NCBI GenBank assembly: GCA_023055505.1
Contig: JALIRH010000023.1
Span: forward strand, 9,306,423 to 9,370,422
Direction: 5' to 3'
DNA length: 64,000 bases
Origin: Callipepla californica brunnescens
Taxonomy: Eukaryota > Chordata > Aves > Galliformes > Odontophoridae
The position numbers and the translations under genes are program-made. Positions 13,481 through 27,779 of the stretch are shown here, one piece after another. Numbering within the stretch: position 1 is the stretch's first letter; each line of letters begins with the position of its first letter. The notes under the pieces are model-generated. The model made no database searches and had not been told where the DNA came from. It saw only the letters and a list, made by a program, of their open reading frames with translations.

Positions 13481-16400
13481 CCAGGGGAAGCCATGGCAAA
13501 CCAGCAGACCCACTATCTGTAGCACAAATTAGAATAGCCTTAACAAAGGTGTGAATGAACAACCCCGCCCTGCTACTGGCAGTGCTGGCTCTGCCCTCAC
13601 CCCGTTACTAGGTCATTGACAGGTGCTCCCGCACCTGTCACTCGTTTCAGTGACAACAACAGTGACAATACTCCTTCTTTTTGTCTTGGTGGGCAGTGCC
13701 CTCCCAGAGACTTTCTGGGCAGTGGGCACAGATGGGGAGTTGTGCCGCTCCGTCGAGATCTGCCAGGCTGCTCTGATGCCGCAGGAATCTCTGGATGAGG
13801 GAAACCGAGCAGATCCCCTGGGCACCCCACAGTCAGCAGCCTCGACTTTGGCTGGGGCAGCTCTGAAGCCATGTTCAAGTATGAATGTGATGAAAGTTTC
13901 CTATAATTCAAAAAAAAAAAAAACCAAAACAAAAAAAAAAACAAAAAAACCAAAAACAAAAACAAATTGCACCATTAGTTTTATGATTTAAGGAGAGTGT
14001 GATCCCTCTGCAACTTAGAAGTGCATTGCATTTCTGTACCTCAGTCAGAACAACCAACATATTACTCACCCTGGAGACAAAACGATCACTACTACGTCCC
14101 AATAAGTCACTTTTTTTCTTTAATTAGAGTTTTGTGTGTGCTCAAATCACAAGAGTATTTTATTTACATTTATTACTTTTATTATTGCATTATACATTTA
14201 TAAATGTATTCATCCCCAGACTGACAGAAAATCATCATGAGACAGAAGTGTATGGGAAGCAAAAATGTCATTGGAGAAACAATCTTTTGCATATAGTCTG
14301 TTCTCAAATTTCCTAATACAAGAAAATTTTTCATTGTTTTTCTTTTATTCCTTTGGAAAATAGGTCATTATTTCACCTTCTTCCTCAACATTTTTCATAT
14401 ACACGTACCATGATCTATTAACAGTATTTTTTGCCTACTTTTTAGTTGCTTGTAGCTTTTACTTATAAGATCAGGTAAATATGTTCTTTTTTTTTTTTTT
14501 TTCTATTCATGTTTTCAGATGTTCTACCTACATAACTGAAATTTCTGCCCTACTTTATTCAAACTCCTAAATCCAGCATCATCCGTTTTTAAAACCTGGT
14601 GAATGGATTCTTGGGATCATACAAAATAGGCCAATGATAAGGGTTGAGCTGCTGGGCAACTAACTGAAATAACAGATTACAGAGGACTGTGCTAGTGAGA
14701 ACATCCCTGCTGATGATAAAGACTAGGATATGGTAAAATATGCATGTGCATATAAGTAGGTTTCTGAAATTATAAAAATGCCTTGTGTTCAGAGAGTGAG
14801 AATGGACTGTGTTACTAAACTCAAAGGATATTGGATTTGTACATTTTCATTGTCATTTACATCAGTCTCTGCTGCACAGAAAACATTTTCATGAATTCTG
14901 GGAATTAAAAACATATTTTTAATTCTTGGCTTACTAACTATAATCCATCTTTTTGAAAAATGTAACCTAGAATGCTAAAAAAAAAATATTTTAAAATTAT
15001 CAAATAAAACTAAAAGGCAAGCACCATGCATACTGAAAATAGAATTGGTCAATGAAAGATGTGATCACTACTAAGTAATCCAGGTTTCCCATATATTAGC
15101 TCATCCAACAAATTTCCCTTATTTAATTAACAAATCACTCATGTCGGTCTGAGTAGGAAGTAATTTAAAGAAAATTGTAGTGTGTGTATTACATGGCTCA
15201 GTTTTGAATCTTCAGAGAAAATATCCCTGGAGATATAGGCAGAAAGACTCAATATTTTGCTAAACTTAGAGATGAAGGGTAATTTGATATAGCAACACAA
15301 TGTCCAACTTGTGAATCAACAATGGTGAATGCCCATGATACAATGAGATGTTCCATACATCAATGCTTAAATCATTTATGTGATCACATATGAAAATTAT
15401 ATAACATTCACCAAAACAAATATTATTTTGTTCTTTAGAGTCAGAAAGCTTGCAGAAATTTATTTGACAAGTGTTAGCTCTTCTTTCATCACGTACAGGA
15501 AGAGAAGTGCCCTTAAAAAATGTTCCCATCTCTTTTCCAGCTGTATGTATTTTGTAAGTTTTCATTCCATCAATAGCAGTTCTATTAGTCTACTGATCTT
15601 TTCACTTGGTAAAGCAAGCAGAAAAATGGGGAAACATTGTTTATTGATGTATTACTACAGTGGCTGCAGTGACAGCTTTAGTCATACACTGTGCTGAAAG
15701 AGTCATTAGCCAAATAGAAATCTGAGGCCAGATAACATTTCTGATGTTCAACAAGATAGTTCAGTTATTTGAAAAACAGTGTGTATTTCATCATGAAAAT
15801 GTCAAATTCTCTCCTGGGATAATTTATTTTCAATCACAGTCTCAAAGCAATCTGTGCTTACAAAAAAGTCTGGGAGGTTTTATAAGTTAAATAATGCTGC
15901 CCAAGACTTCTCATTGCTTCTCAATATTGAAAGCATTGTAGCACTATATCCTTTCTCTATGGATCCCTACACCTGTAGGCAGAGTATGAATACAAATCTA
16001 TGTTGCATGGAAGCTGTAATATCTACTGAGCTCAAGTTCCACAATCCTACATTGTATTTATGCACTTGGAAGAGCAGATAACCAGACTGCAAAACCTCTT
16101 AGTTTTTGAAATACCCAGTGAAATTACTTGGAAAGGCTCTTCATTTCATGAGACTCTTCTATTTCATTTTAATATTGTTTCTCTACAGCCTCCTAAAGGA
16201 TATCACCAGAGCACAAATTTCAAAAGAAGTGCAACTAATATTTGTCATACTTACCCTAATGTTAGTAAGCTCTACAAGACTAAAATAAATCCAAAAAGTA
16301 TGTAGGTTCTCAACGTGTAGAGCTGATACAACAAACACTCAATATTTCTTCTGAGTGTCAATGACACTAAATTAATTGATTTGTTCTAATTTCAAAGTAC

Positions 16401-17075
16401 TTAAAAAAGAATTGTTACTCTATCTCTGAGTTCCACTGCAAAACTGTCCACTTTAATCTCTTTACTTTTAATACCAAAATTCTGTCCTCCCTCCAGCATG
16501 CAACTGATCATGATTGCTCATCATTGCTCAATAATGGATTGTATCTAAATAAAAAGACAGAGAAATTCTAATCAAAATGATTCTTAGAGATTCAGCAATA
16601 TTTAGATTCAAATGTTATGCAAAAAATATTTCTTAACCTCATTCTCCTTGTACATATGCATCAATTCCTTGTCTAAAATCTCCTGCTAATTTTAATATCT
16701 CTTTTCAAATTTGTGTTCATGCTTTGGCTTTTGAATCCAAAATTGCACAATGTGTACATTTCTACTAAAGCAATCACTCACCAAGATTCCATCCGATTCC
16801 TAGAAATTATGTTTTGCATCATCATTAGTAAAAAATGCAGCAGAAGAAATCTTACCTTCCCTCTCCAACAAAATGTAATGTTTAATTGTTTAATGAAGAA
16901 ATAACCCAGACTAGGAATATGAGAAAGCAGGAAATAACTCCTTCATGTTTGTCAGAATTATTTATGTTGTTTTTTGTTGTTTTTTTTTTGTCATTGTTTT
17001 TCAGATTCTGGGGTGTACCACATTCCTCAAATATATTTTTCTTAGCTTGATATATACATATATATATGTGTGTGC

Positions 17076-17110
<35 letters not shown>

Positions 17111-20100
17111 GTTTTTTTAACCTGTTGCGAATATTGTGGGATCATCTTCTGACTGAATTTTTTTGTTATCCTACACTTGAAAGATATAGATGCCAGGCTC
17201 ACTGATCCCATTTCAGGTGTTCATTAACTTAAATTACAAAAGCCTTTGACTTCTGAGGTAAGAGTAATGTGCTGATCCATTATAACACTGAAGCTGTGCA
17301 CCAGAAGAAACTTATGAATTTCTACACTGACAGAGAATGCCTTTGAAGGCTGCCAGCTTTCTTGTTAGGAAAATTCCACAAACTTCATTTCATTCATGCT
17401 CCTGGGCTATTTGCAAGAAGCATAATGGTATGATTTGTACAAAACATCAATATTTATATTAGAGCTCCTTAGCAAAATAGATTAAGCACTAAAACCTCAG
17501 CCAAAATAAGAAGATTATGGACTTATCCAGTGGAAAGCAGATGTTGGTCTACAAAACCTCAGACTCTTACACTCTCAAGGCCTACTGCTCTTTCAGATAG
17601 TTATTGCTTTGACATTGCTCATATTACTGAAATACGCTTCTGCCCACAGAAGGATCCTCCACATTTCACTTATTATGTATAAAAACTAACTTATATTTGT
17701 GAATGAAGTAAATACTATGCTTCAAAACCCTAAGGAGCAAATATATGTTGTGTAATGCGTATTAGGGGTCCATCTGGAGAAGATGACAGTGCAGATAAAT
17801 ACTCACCCCAGCACTATAGGATCAGTTCCCATTTATAAGCAGTGTTTTGTTCTCCCAGTACTGGGCCTCGTGCCTGGCACTTCATTTCTCTATTTACTTA
17901 TTGGCCAATGCTTACAAAAGCCTGCTTGTTTGGTTACTTCTTTCTGAGTTATTTTCCACATGATAAAAAAATTTCTAAGGTGGTAATATATATTTTATTA
18001 CTGTCATGCATTTTCATTACTGTCAGCTCTGAAAATAGTTGAGGGAAATAACTAAACACACCTCCAGAATGTCTTATTTAATGGTTTTGTGAATACAATT
18101 TAATCATTTTATGAAAAAATGCAGATTTTACAGGCTATCTTCACACAATTTTATCAACAGCTATATCCCCATGAAAGACTAAAAAATATTTAATTCAGTG
18201 GAACTCTTACCAGCTATTATTTCACTGGAAAATTAGTAGACATTTCCTTGGTTTTATTAGAATAGTTTTTAATGAGGTGGTAACATTGCTGTAAAAATTT
18301 ATTGAGCTACTTATGAGATACACGTTTTTGAAAAAAAAAAAAGGAAAAAGAAGTATATATACATACTACTAAAGTAAATGTCAGAGTAGAATTTGGCAGG
18401 CATTTTCTTTGTCCATTAGTGAATTTCCTTGTAGCATTCCTTATAATTGGCTTGCTTATTACTTTCCTTATGTTTTATTAATGTTTAAAATGCTTTTATT
18501 TTCCACAACAGAAGAGGCACAGATGTCTTGTAAGGAGCCAAGACCACTCTCAAAGAAAGGCATACAATCCTGCTTTTCTCAAAAGTAGCTGCAAAAACAA
18601 CCCAGAGAAGTACTGTGAGAAAAATATATATAGTAAATTAAAAAATAATACTAGAATTTTGGTCACAAGGTAGCAAAGAGAATAAGTCTATAGAAGAAAT
18701 ATCAAGATTGCCCTAAATATATGTTTAAAGTAATTTTTTTAGTGTGCTTCCCATGAAGACAAACAAGAATTTTGCTACAGAACCACAGGAGACTCAGTAA
18801 CAGGCACAGTGGCACATCTAGTATCAAACAAAAGATATCTTACTGCACTAGGATTTCCCCAAATCTCCTTTTTTTTTAATTTTAAATTTTATTTTAGGTC
18901 AGAAGTAGTACAAGCAAATTCCTGCATCCTTCAGCAGACACGTTTGAATCCTAATGTTCCAACCCACTGTCTTCCCTGGTGCACACCACCTTGCTAATTA
19001 CACAGCCAGGCACAGCTCTGCCTGTGTGTTAGGGAATGCATCTGGGTCTGCCTTGTTGTGCGTTCTGTGCAATAAATCACAGAAATCTTCTATCCTGTCA
19101 GAAATGGCCTGGAAGCAATATCATCTCTCAGTATGGATTTGAATTTTTGAAGGAAGTGTGAGAAGAAGTCAGAGACTGAAGCACAGCATAAAGGACATAG
19201 AAAAACACTCCCGCAAAGAGATGTAATACAAAATAGTGACACCTCCCAAGTTATCAACACAGGATAAGGATGTTGACCAAAGAAACTATGTGATCCTCCC
19301 GCTCTTCTCTGTCTTGCATTGTGTACTAACAGCTCCAGAGATTTACTGCAAAGCCAGAAATTGCTAGAGCTGGAAAGAATCACAGTCATCCATGTTTCAT
19401 TTTTCCCTTGTCCATGGCCCTTATAATTATTACAGATAGAAGTGACATATGGGAGCATCTGTGTCTGTCTTGCATATTTGAGGGCCTTGCTGCATACTGG
19501 ATACAGTCCATGCTGTACTGTTGTTATAAATCTGCTTGGGGGGGAATACATCAGCACACACCTGACAACAGTGTTGTCAAAACTTGCTAGATCGTTGAGA
19601 GGTTCTTCAAGGCAGGGTCCAGATGGTGCTGGAAGTTTAAAAATGTTTTGTATAAGAGCTTCACTTCAGCGTTCAATATCCAGTAAAGCAACAGATTTTG
19701 AGACGTATTTGGGGAAAGTTTGTCATAGTAATACAACTATTAAATGAAAGATTAAATGAATATTTATTTTCATATCATTTGATATTTTTAGTATTTTTTA
19801 CTTCTGCAAATTATAGCTTTAGATACATAGATGTGAAGTAATGCATTTATTTACAGAAAGTATTTCATAAACTATCTCCATGACTGCTATTAACAGCATG
19901 CTTTTGTCAGTGCTTAAACAATTTCTAGGCAACCTGACAAGGACAGAATTTGTTTTCAGAAAAAGTTTTCAGAAAGAAAACAATACTTTTCCATATCACT
20001 TCAACTTGACCTAAGCATAGCTCAAAATACATCACTTGAAAAACATAAACTATTCAAAAGGGCTTCAAATAAAACATGCATGCCTCTTCACAACTAAGAT

Positions 20101-23100
20101 CTGTAGAATGAAGATGGGTATGGTATACCACTAAGCCAGAGAATCTGGCACATATAAGAAACACAGTTTTCCAAATAATCCTAAAATAGATGGCAAGGAA
20201 CAATTGACTACCTTGTCACAAGAGACTGCTTGGTGTACCATCATTACAAGATACCTATCCTCAAAAGAAGTATGGTTTCAGGAGGCTCTGACCCCAGCAA
20301 ATTAAATCACCTAACCAGCTGGAAGGACATCTCACACCACAAAAAGATTAATGTCTATCCTCTCTTCCTGAGATGGTTAAGAGAAATGCTGTACAGACTG
20401 CAGAATAAGGGTCTGATCTGCTGTTTGGCCTATTGTTGCAATAAGATTTTTCTTAGAGCAGAACTTCCTGAAGCAATGCATGAATAAGGCTTTGCTTTCC
20501 AGCTTTAAGGATGTGCCAGTCTTGTCTTTATCATACTGCATGACTTGAGGAAAAAAAAAAAAAAATAGAAAATATACTGTAGCCCAAAAAGTTTGTTTAA
20601 AAAAGTTGTTGTGTTGAACTGCAAGGGAAAAATCTAAGGTTTAAAAGTGATTGGATGTCGGTTTGTTCTTGTTGTGATTTTTCCATCTCAAGTTTGACCT
20701 TTTTCCTTATCTTTCATATTGCACTTTAAGAGACTCCTTAAGGAAGTCGTGTTTTTATTGCTAGCAGTGGGAGACAGGCTTAGGCAATGGATGATCCCCT
20801 GCAGTATCCAGCATGTATGAAAAGAAGTTTTCAAGGTTACAGCACGGAGCCTAGTTTCTGATGACAGTGGAAAGTTCACCCTTCATTCTGGGAGTAAATG
20901 CCTATTCTAAAGCTGAACTGCTGTGAAACTCCCACAGCAAATAACTGAATATTGTAAACTGAAAGCTTGTATTTTTGAGTATGCACATGTGAATCACATG
21001 CTTAGATCCCTCAGGTGGTTCTTTCATTAAAACTATAATGTAAATAAACTCTGCTGATAAGAACATCGCCATGACATTTTTATATTTTCAGGAGAAAAAA
21101 AAAAAAGAAATAAAATTTCTAGAAGTTCTATTTCGAATGACAAGGGGATATAAACTTAAATTACTTGTAGTGGAGGAATATACTGTGCTTTAAACAATAA
21201 CAGTGAAAGGGAAAGGATATTAAACCAGCATCATCATCTAGGAAATTTTATTTTCAGAGTTCGAAATATTAAACAAAGAAAGATGTAATTACGTGAGAGC
21301 TGATTTCTGATTTTATACTCACACTTTCGGACTTGTTGCTTTCCCGTATCCTTTTGTACATCAGCAGGGTGTATTTCAAATCACATTTTTACAAAAATAG
21401 TACAAGAGAAAATTATGAACATGCTGGATTATTTATGTAAATGTTATCAACAGCTACTTTTACCCATAAAATGTGGTACAAAATTCATCTGAAGCATATC
21501 ACTACTTCTTTAAAAAAATTAAGCTGTGCTGTATGTCTTTTGCTGTGGCAAAGCAAAAGCTAGTCAAATAATCCCAAGATTTTTACTTTGTTTTAAATTA
21601 ACCAATTTTTAAGTGCATTTATCAAGGTTTTGATTATTTTAACGATATCTAAATATTGATTTTAAAAGATTCATGGCCAAAATTATGCAACTAGCCATGG
21701 CTGAAATCTCTAATTTTTATTTATTAATTTTTAAATCAAATAATACCAGAATACTAGCAGGTAACGGAAATGAAAGTTATCATACAGAAAGTTGACCTAC
21801 GGTCAAATTAGAATGTTTTTCACTAGGTAATGTTGTTATGCATTGCTTGTCACTTTACATAACCATAATCCTTTAGAAATTTTCCGTGACAGGATATCTC
21901 CAGTTGACTACTTCCTTATTGCAAGATTTTGAACATAATTTCACAGAATAAATTAAGGGAGAAGGCATGCCTTTGCCCAAAGTCAAACTTCCTGTAGTCA
22001 TCAGAAGTCAAGATGCAATTTTTTTTTTTTTATCAAAGCGCTGAAATTTAGCAAGATGGTTGATCTAGCCAAGGTATATCTCTTTCTGAAAATAAAACAA
22101 TATCTGACCATTCTGAAAGGCTACAGCTATCATATATAAAGTTATAACTGGTGGAAAAGAATTGAATCACCCAATATAAATGTATCATCTGGAATTGATG
22201 TGCAGTTTGGAGCAGAAAACACCTCTGCTATCTGTACAGAAAAGTTGTACAGCAGAAAAAAGTGTAGTGGACCTCCCCAGCATAAAGACTACAGTCTGGG
22301 TGCAATTACCCAGCACGATCTTCCTGGTAGCTGCTGCTGAACTCAGAACGGAGAGTGGGGAGCCTGGCCTTTCTGCACCCAAAATCCCCTTACAAAATGC
22401 AATCAGTTGAGTGGACAGTATATATATATATATATATCCTGGAGCTGTAAAATGCAGAATCATGGAAGGACAGGTTAGAAGAAAGATGGTTTCTGCAGTG
22501 AGGGTCATTGCTGATCACTGGTGAGACTGAGACAGTCACCTGCAAGTAAGTAATGTGAATAGCCGTGCAAAAAAAGATAATGGGGTACATATGGAGGAAG
22601 AAAAGACCGGCAAGTGATATGAAACAAAAAAGAAAAGAAAGAAAAACTGACTGAGCTTGACCGAACAAGATTTTCCTAAGATTACAGGTAAAGTGAAATG
22701 TACAAAGCCTAATTTTGTTGAACTGAGACATGCCCTACTTATGAAGTCTATTTACTGCAGGAAAAAGTTATCGTTCTGGTATTTACACAAGTTGAGAACA
22801 GAAGGAAAATTTCTGAGGGTGGGATAATGATGCCTGAAGCGCATTAGAAAGTTTATTTTTAATTTCATCCCAAGTCATCACACATTCATTTAAAATAAGC
22901 TGTTTCTCATGGAGGAATATCCTGCGAAAGAAATAATGTCAGAAGTCCTAAAGCCAAACAGATTTAATTCACAAAGACATCAAGAGAAAGAAATATTAAT
23001 GCAAAACCCTTGAAAGGAAATGTGCTGGATGTTAACATTATTGAACATTGCCCTTACAATAGGAAAATATCTCCAAAGTTGAAGTTTGATACTTTTTTAA

Positions 23101-24169
23101 AAAATCAAATTTAAAATGTGGAATGTGCTGGAGTCATTAATTACATCTTAGAAACTAATAAAGGGATGTCAGGCCCACAGATGAACCAAAGAGAAAGGGA
23201 ATCTAAGAAGAATTTTCTAGATTTTATCTTCAAAGTTTTGATTATGTGATAAACTTCAAATGCAATAAGAATGCAGTAACTATATAATGGCAAATCTAAA
23301 AGTTTTTCAGTGTTCAGCTTTTGTTTCTCTCTCTAGGATGGTTAGTCTTCAATGGTTGCTTTTTTTGTTTGTTTGGTTAGTTGGTTGGTTGGTTGGTTTT
23401 GCTTTTCCTTCTACCTTTGCTTTTGCTTCTTTAGATACGAATTCTGTTAAACATATGAAGTTACAAAGATGGGGTTTTCTTTGTTTTAGCATCCTGTCCA
23501 AAAAATTCAAAGAGAGATATATTCAGCATCTATTGAGCCCCATATGACCTGTATGATTGATGTATTTCACTCAGAAAGAGTAACAAAAAATTTGCAGCCA
23601 GGGAAAGTATTTTGGATCTGGTTTCTACTGTTGTTGTTTTCTGAGATACTAAAGTCTCTGGGGAACTCATAAACTCCCTTGATTCCCAATGACAGCACAG
23701 TTGGGCCAGTGTTCATTTTATACGTTATAGCACAGAGCTAGATCCCATCAAAGCCCAATGAAGTGAATAACAAAATCTCACCTGCAATAATGAGCTTTGA
23801 ACAGACCCTTTTCCTGAGATTGTTGAAACAGATTCTAAAAAAAAGTGAACTGTAAATTTTATCTACAAAGTGCCTTTGGTGTGCATTTCTGAGATGAACA
23901 CTCCTAAGGTGAACATTTAAGGACTTTGTCTGAGAGAAGACTCCACACTGTAACAGTGACGCAGTTGCCACAGAAATGGATTTGCAGACTTAGCAAGGAT
24001 CTGCTTAGACATATCAATTAGAATTGGAAGGAGAAAGGTACACAAGAATATAAAAATGGCCTTACTGCATTGTACAGAATATGAATTAAATCTAAAAATG
24101 AGCTATGAAGATAACTACTCACAACTCTCCAAGTATTCTGTCTCTGGCAGTGATACTATACAGATACTT
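13481..24169. other. Intergenic DNA, no gene seen
   Basis: A moderately GC-rich patch at about 13560-13880 ends in an A-rich (AAAAAC-type) run at 13911-13964, which suggests an old retroposed piece, but I cannot name it. Other contents are a T run near 14489, a TA/GT microsatellite at 17050-17107, TTGG units near 23370-23397 and a TA run at 22419-22438. Open frames here, including the 155-codon minus frame at 19090-19557, show no domain, signal peptide or splice context. Confidence 0.5.
17050..17107. repeat. TA/GT compound microsatellite
   Basis: Alternating TATATA then TGTGTGCGTGCG then about fifteen TG units. It is alternating purine-pyrimidine throughout. Confidence 0.92.
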
Positions 24170-24741
24170 TGAAACTTTCTAAAGGAGATAAATAGAAACA
24201 ATAATCTTCCTTCGGAATGAAAGGAGTATTGTCTGTGTTTAATCAGCATTAACGTAAAACCCTTTGATCAAGTACTGCTTCTACTAAAGCAGAATGTCCT
24301 TGCTATTGATGTTATCTGTTTAACCAAGAACAATTTTTCTCCTTGGACAAGAGGAGAACTGTTCAGTTGGTTATAAGGTGACCATACAAGATTAAAAAGA
24401 ATAAGGGGAATATTCCCAAAAGATCCCTGAGGGTAGAGTAAGATCTCTGAGTTGCCCCACACAAGTGCAGATGGCCAGGAAAGTAGTCAAAAGGGATGGA
24501 CTGTCATTATTTAATCTTATGAATATGTAGGTAGTAGGTGTTTCTCCTGTATTAGGTGGAGTACATGGGAATTCAGTGCATAAATATGGCGAAGAAATTC
24601 TCATTACTGTGCTTGATTTGTGAAAACTTCTACCAGCACCTGAGAACAACTTAAAAGCAAAGTCTGTCCTTAGTGTGTGGGAACTGGTTTGCTGCATGGT
24701 GGGTAACAAATCCACTTTTAGGACAGCAGTTATCTGGCAAC
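24170..24741 (+). repeat. 5' LTR of the ERV1-type element
   Basis: Starts TGAAACTTTCTAAAGG and can be aligned along its length with 29089-29614. Shared words include ACAATAATCTTCC, GAGTATTGTCT, GAATGTCCT and GCTATTGATGTTATCTG. A TATA-like ATAAATA sits near 24581. It carries a stretch around 24600-24670 that the 3' LTR lacks. The end is approximate, near the shared word ATCCACTTTT. Confidence 0.85.
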
Positions 24742-24939
24742 TCAGATGCGACTGCTGTGACTCCTTGATCAAGTTGACTTGCTGGCTGCTGGCAGAGGGA
24801 CTCTGCTTATCATACTCCAGCATACACTGCCCTTTTGATTGAGGATTCCATGAGCATTCTTCTCTGCTGGAGTGGTGCAGCACTTGCTAAATTAATATCA
24901 CTACGTGTATTGCTATGTGTATAAGGTATTAACATGTAC

Positions 24940-25135
24940 ATGTTAACAATTATATGCACTTGAATAGGGACAACTGAAGTATACAGTACTGGGGTATACA
25001 TACATGCATAGGTGCATGAGAGTTTAACAGGTACTTCTTTAACAACAGTATGTGCTTGGACAGTGATGACTGGAGCATATGATATAGGGATATACACACA
25101 TGCATAGGTACATCAAAGATTAACCATATATGTTC
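24940..25135 (+). repeat. Imperfect ~99-bp tandem repeat in the ERV leader
   Basis: Two diverged copies of a roughly 99-bp unit lie head to tail just inside the 5' LTR. Both hold TTAACAA, then a TATGCACTTG/TATGTGCTTG word, then a TATACA-rich stretch with ACATGCATAGGT near the end. The opposite strand is open across it (24810-25097), but that reading has no recognisable features. It is probably a leader or gag-region duplication in the element. Confidence 0.6.
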
Positions 25136-26599
25136 AGCAGTAACTGGAGTAAATTAAATCTTGGTATAGAACATCCTTTTAGGCAAAAATAAGAGTGCTC
25201 AGGGATCCACAATATCTCCTTATTGCTCCTTGAGGGATATCTTAAAATAGTAGGAAGAATCTGAATCCCTAATAAAAGGATAAATGGTGCAACACTATAA
25301 TCATGGTGGCCAATCTATAAACAAAAAAGTGAAGAGAAACGGGTAGAAAATAAGTCTTTGACACTATACTGCAACTAATGATGCTTTGTAGAAAGCTAGA
25401 AAAATGGGATGAAGCACTCAATTTAGAGTTTTCTTTGTTTTACAGAATGATCATGGAACTCAGGAAAAAAAGTAAATCATTGACCTCTGATTCTGATGTA
25501 AAGACATGAAAAGATACCAAGATGTTGCTCTGCTTACAGTAAAAGGAAAAAATATCTGAAGCTGGAAGAAGAAAAAGAAGATATTCAAATGTTAGTGACT
25601 CCAGAAAGGGAAGTATCACTATTGGAGTAAAAGGTGGAGAAAAGGATGGTGAGGCTTTTAGCCCAGTTGCACAGCAATATCCTGTAATTTAGACTCCCTT
25701 GCAGTTGTGTCAGAGTGTTTGCCTTTTATGTAAAAAACAGATCTGATGGATTGGAAAGAGTTAGCAAGACCATATCAGAAAAACCCCAATAAGATGCACT
25801 GCACTTCTATAATAATTGTTGAAAACCATATCCATAATTTATTCACCCCAGAGAACAGAACGGAAAAAAGCAAAATAAGAGAACAGTAGACAGAATGTCA
25901 GGGATAGCCCCAAGAGATTTACACCATTTTAGGAAAAAAAGTCGGATCTTAACGTGAGTGCTGGAAGGTTGATAACAGCAATTAATTTCATAAAAAACAA
26001 TAACTGGTGGTTCTAGATCAAAGTATCCTGTTAAATTCTATCAAGTGGTATATCTGCCTTTGATGAACAGTTGCAGAAAGTAGTCTGAAAATTAACTGAC
26101 TTAGCTCTTGAAGATGAATAGGGTAATGAATAGGGTATCTGTGGTCAGTCAGTTCCAGCATTAGAAGAAAACTGCAGAAAAGAACTCCAGAATGGCAATA
26201 ACCCAGCTAAATGAAAATGCACATAAAGTTGACAATAACAAAGAGGCTGAGAAAATAAGAAGGAAAATTTGAAAACTAGAAAACAAAATACAGTAATATC
26301 GGCAGCTGCTCTTGCAAATGTCCAGCTTCCTTCAAGAGGTCAAGGTTTTTAATAGGCATGAGGATGAGGAAGATGTCAAGGAATAGATAGGGTACTAGGA
26401 GTTAGAATCCCATTAGAAAAAGACCAATGTCTCCTTTTTGAGGAGAAGGATCATAGGGAAAAAAAAGAATGCCCAAAGTATCAAGAAGTTATGATTCCTG
26501 TTCCACATATGGCCTGACATTCAGAGAACAGGATAGTGAATGGAGTCTCAGATTGTTTGGAACTGAGGGATTAGGGCTCCAGATGAACCACTAGTTGCT

Positions 26600-26870
26600 G
26601 TTAAACTGGGGAATTACGTGGTTAAATTTGTTTCACATAGGAGAGTCTTATTCTGTATCGAACAGCTGCAAAGGACCCATAAGCAACTATTCTAAGCTTG
26701 CAGTTGATGCAATGGGAAAACAGGAGACCCTTTTCCCAACCACTTGAGTGTAAAATTGTTAATGAAATGTTTATACGTCAATTCTTACATATGCCAGGAC
26801 ACCCAATAACTCTAATGGGAAGGGACTTTTAAATCAACAAGGGGCACAAATAACCTTTGACAAAAATAGA
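26600..26870 (+). pseudogene. ERV protease / start of reverse transcriptase remnant
   Basis: Plus-strand translation shows a GRDF tetrapeptide at 26818-26829, followed at once by a stop. In a different frame, GAQITF follows at 26841-26858. In gamma-type retroviruses a G-R-D-L and A-Q-I-x-F pair marks the end of the protease and the approach to reverse transcriptase. The frame change between the two motifs shows the gene is broken. The upstream extent is approximate. Confidence 0.6.
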
Positions 26871-27099
26871 ATGAGAGTCCACATGCCACAAAATGATGCT
26901 TGGAAATTGCAAATATATGCAATGCAGGAACTATTTGAGACATAAATGAATAAATATATACATACATACATACACAAAATACATAAATAAATAAATAGAA
27001 AGGGGGGATCAGATGATTCCTTATCAGACATCAAGGATACAGTAATATCTTTTGTGTGAGCAACAGAAAAGCCTGGTCTAGCTAAATCAGCCACTTCAG

Positions 27100-27480
27100 T
27101 AAAAGTAGAATTGAAACCAGGAGAGAAACTAGTAGGATGAAAAAACTACCCTTCAAAGTTGGAAGGGTAGTTGTGAAGGACTGGAACATATTTTCTTTCA
27201 TATTTCTTTCTTCTGAATCCTCATGGAGGAACAATGTCAGAAGTTGCCTGCTCTTGAATGGGAAAATCCAACAAGAGGGGAGAAAAATGCAGTTTTCTTG
27301 GATGTACTTCCCCAAGGATTTGAAAACAGGCTCAAGATTTTTGGCAACATACTTGGGGAAGAACCTAAGCAGTAGCTCAAAACAGTGAATAAGCCAAAGG
27401 AAATAGCAGTGATACACTGCAGAGCACATCAGTCCGGACAGAGTGATGTAATCAAAGGGAACTGAAAGACTGATGAGACT
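27100..27480 (+). pseudogene. ERV reverse-transcriptase remnant
   Basis: LPQGF is readable at 27307-27321 and continues into a frame reading FGN and ILGE. This is the conserved block before the catalytic palm motif in retroviral reverse transcriptases. The surrounding sequence cannot be read in one frame and the catalytic aspartate motif is not identifiable by eye. The region between protease and integrase is also shorter than a full polymerase plus RNase H, so internal deletions are likely. Confidence 0.7.
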
Positions 27481-27779
27481 GCAAATAGAGCTGCACTGTT
27501 TAAAAGAACAGCAGCCTTAGTCACAGAAAGAATTTTTAATATAAGTGTTGCCAAATATACAAAAAAAGAAAACAAACTACTTGAGTATTTGAATTGTTTT
27601 AAGGCTTCTGAAAGATGGTGGAAATGGACAGTAGACAATGTATATATACACCTCAGTTAATGTGGGAAAATATTTGAACACATCATAACAATGATATGGG
27701 AGATGAAGCCTTGGTATAAACGGTAAAAATATAGGCAGTGGGCATCAGTATGCTAGAAATCATCAAAGGCATTACAGAA

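Noticed and set aside
16945..17205. Membrane-protein-like plus frame
   Set aside because: The valine/cysteine run is the translated TG microsatellite.
19090..19557. 155-codon minus-strand frame
   Set aside because: No recognisable domain or signal, and chance frames of this length are expected in 64 kb.
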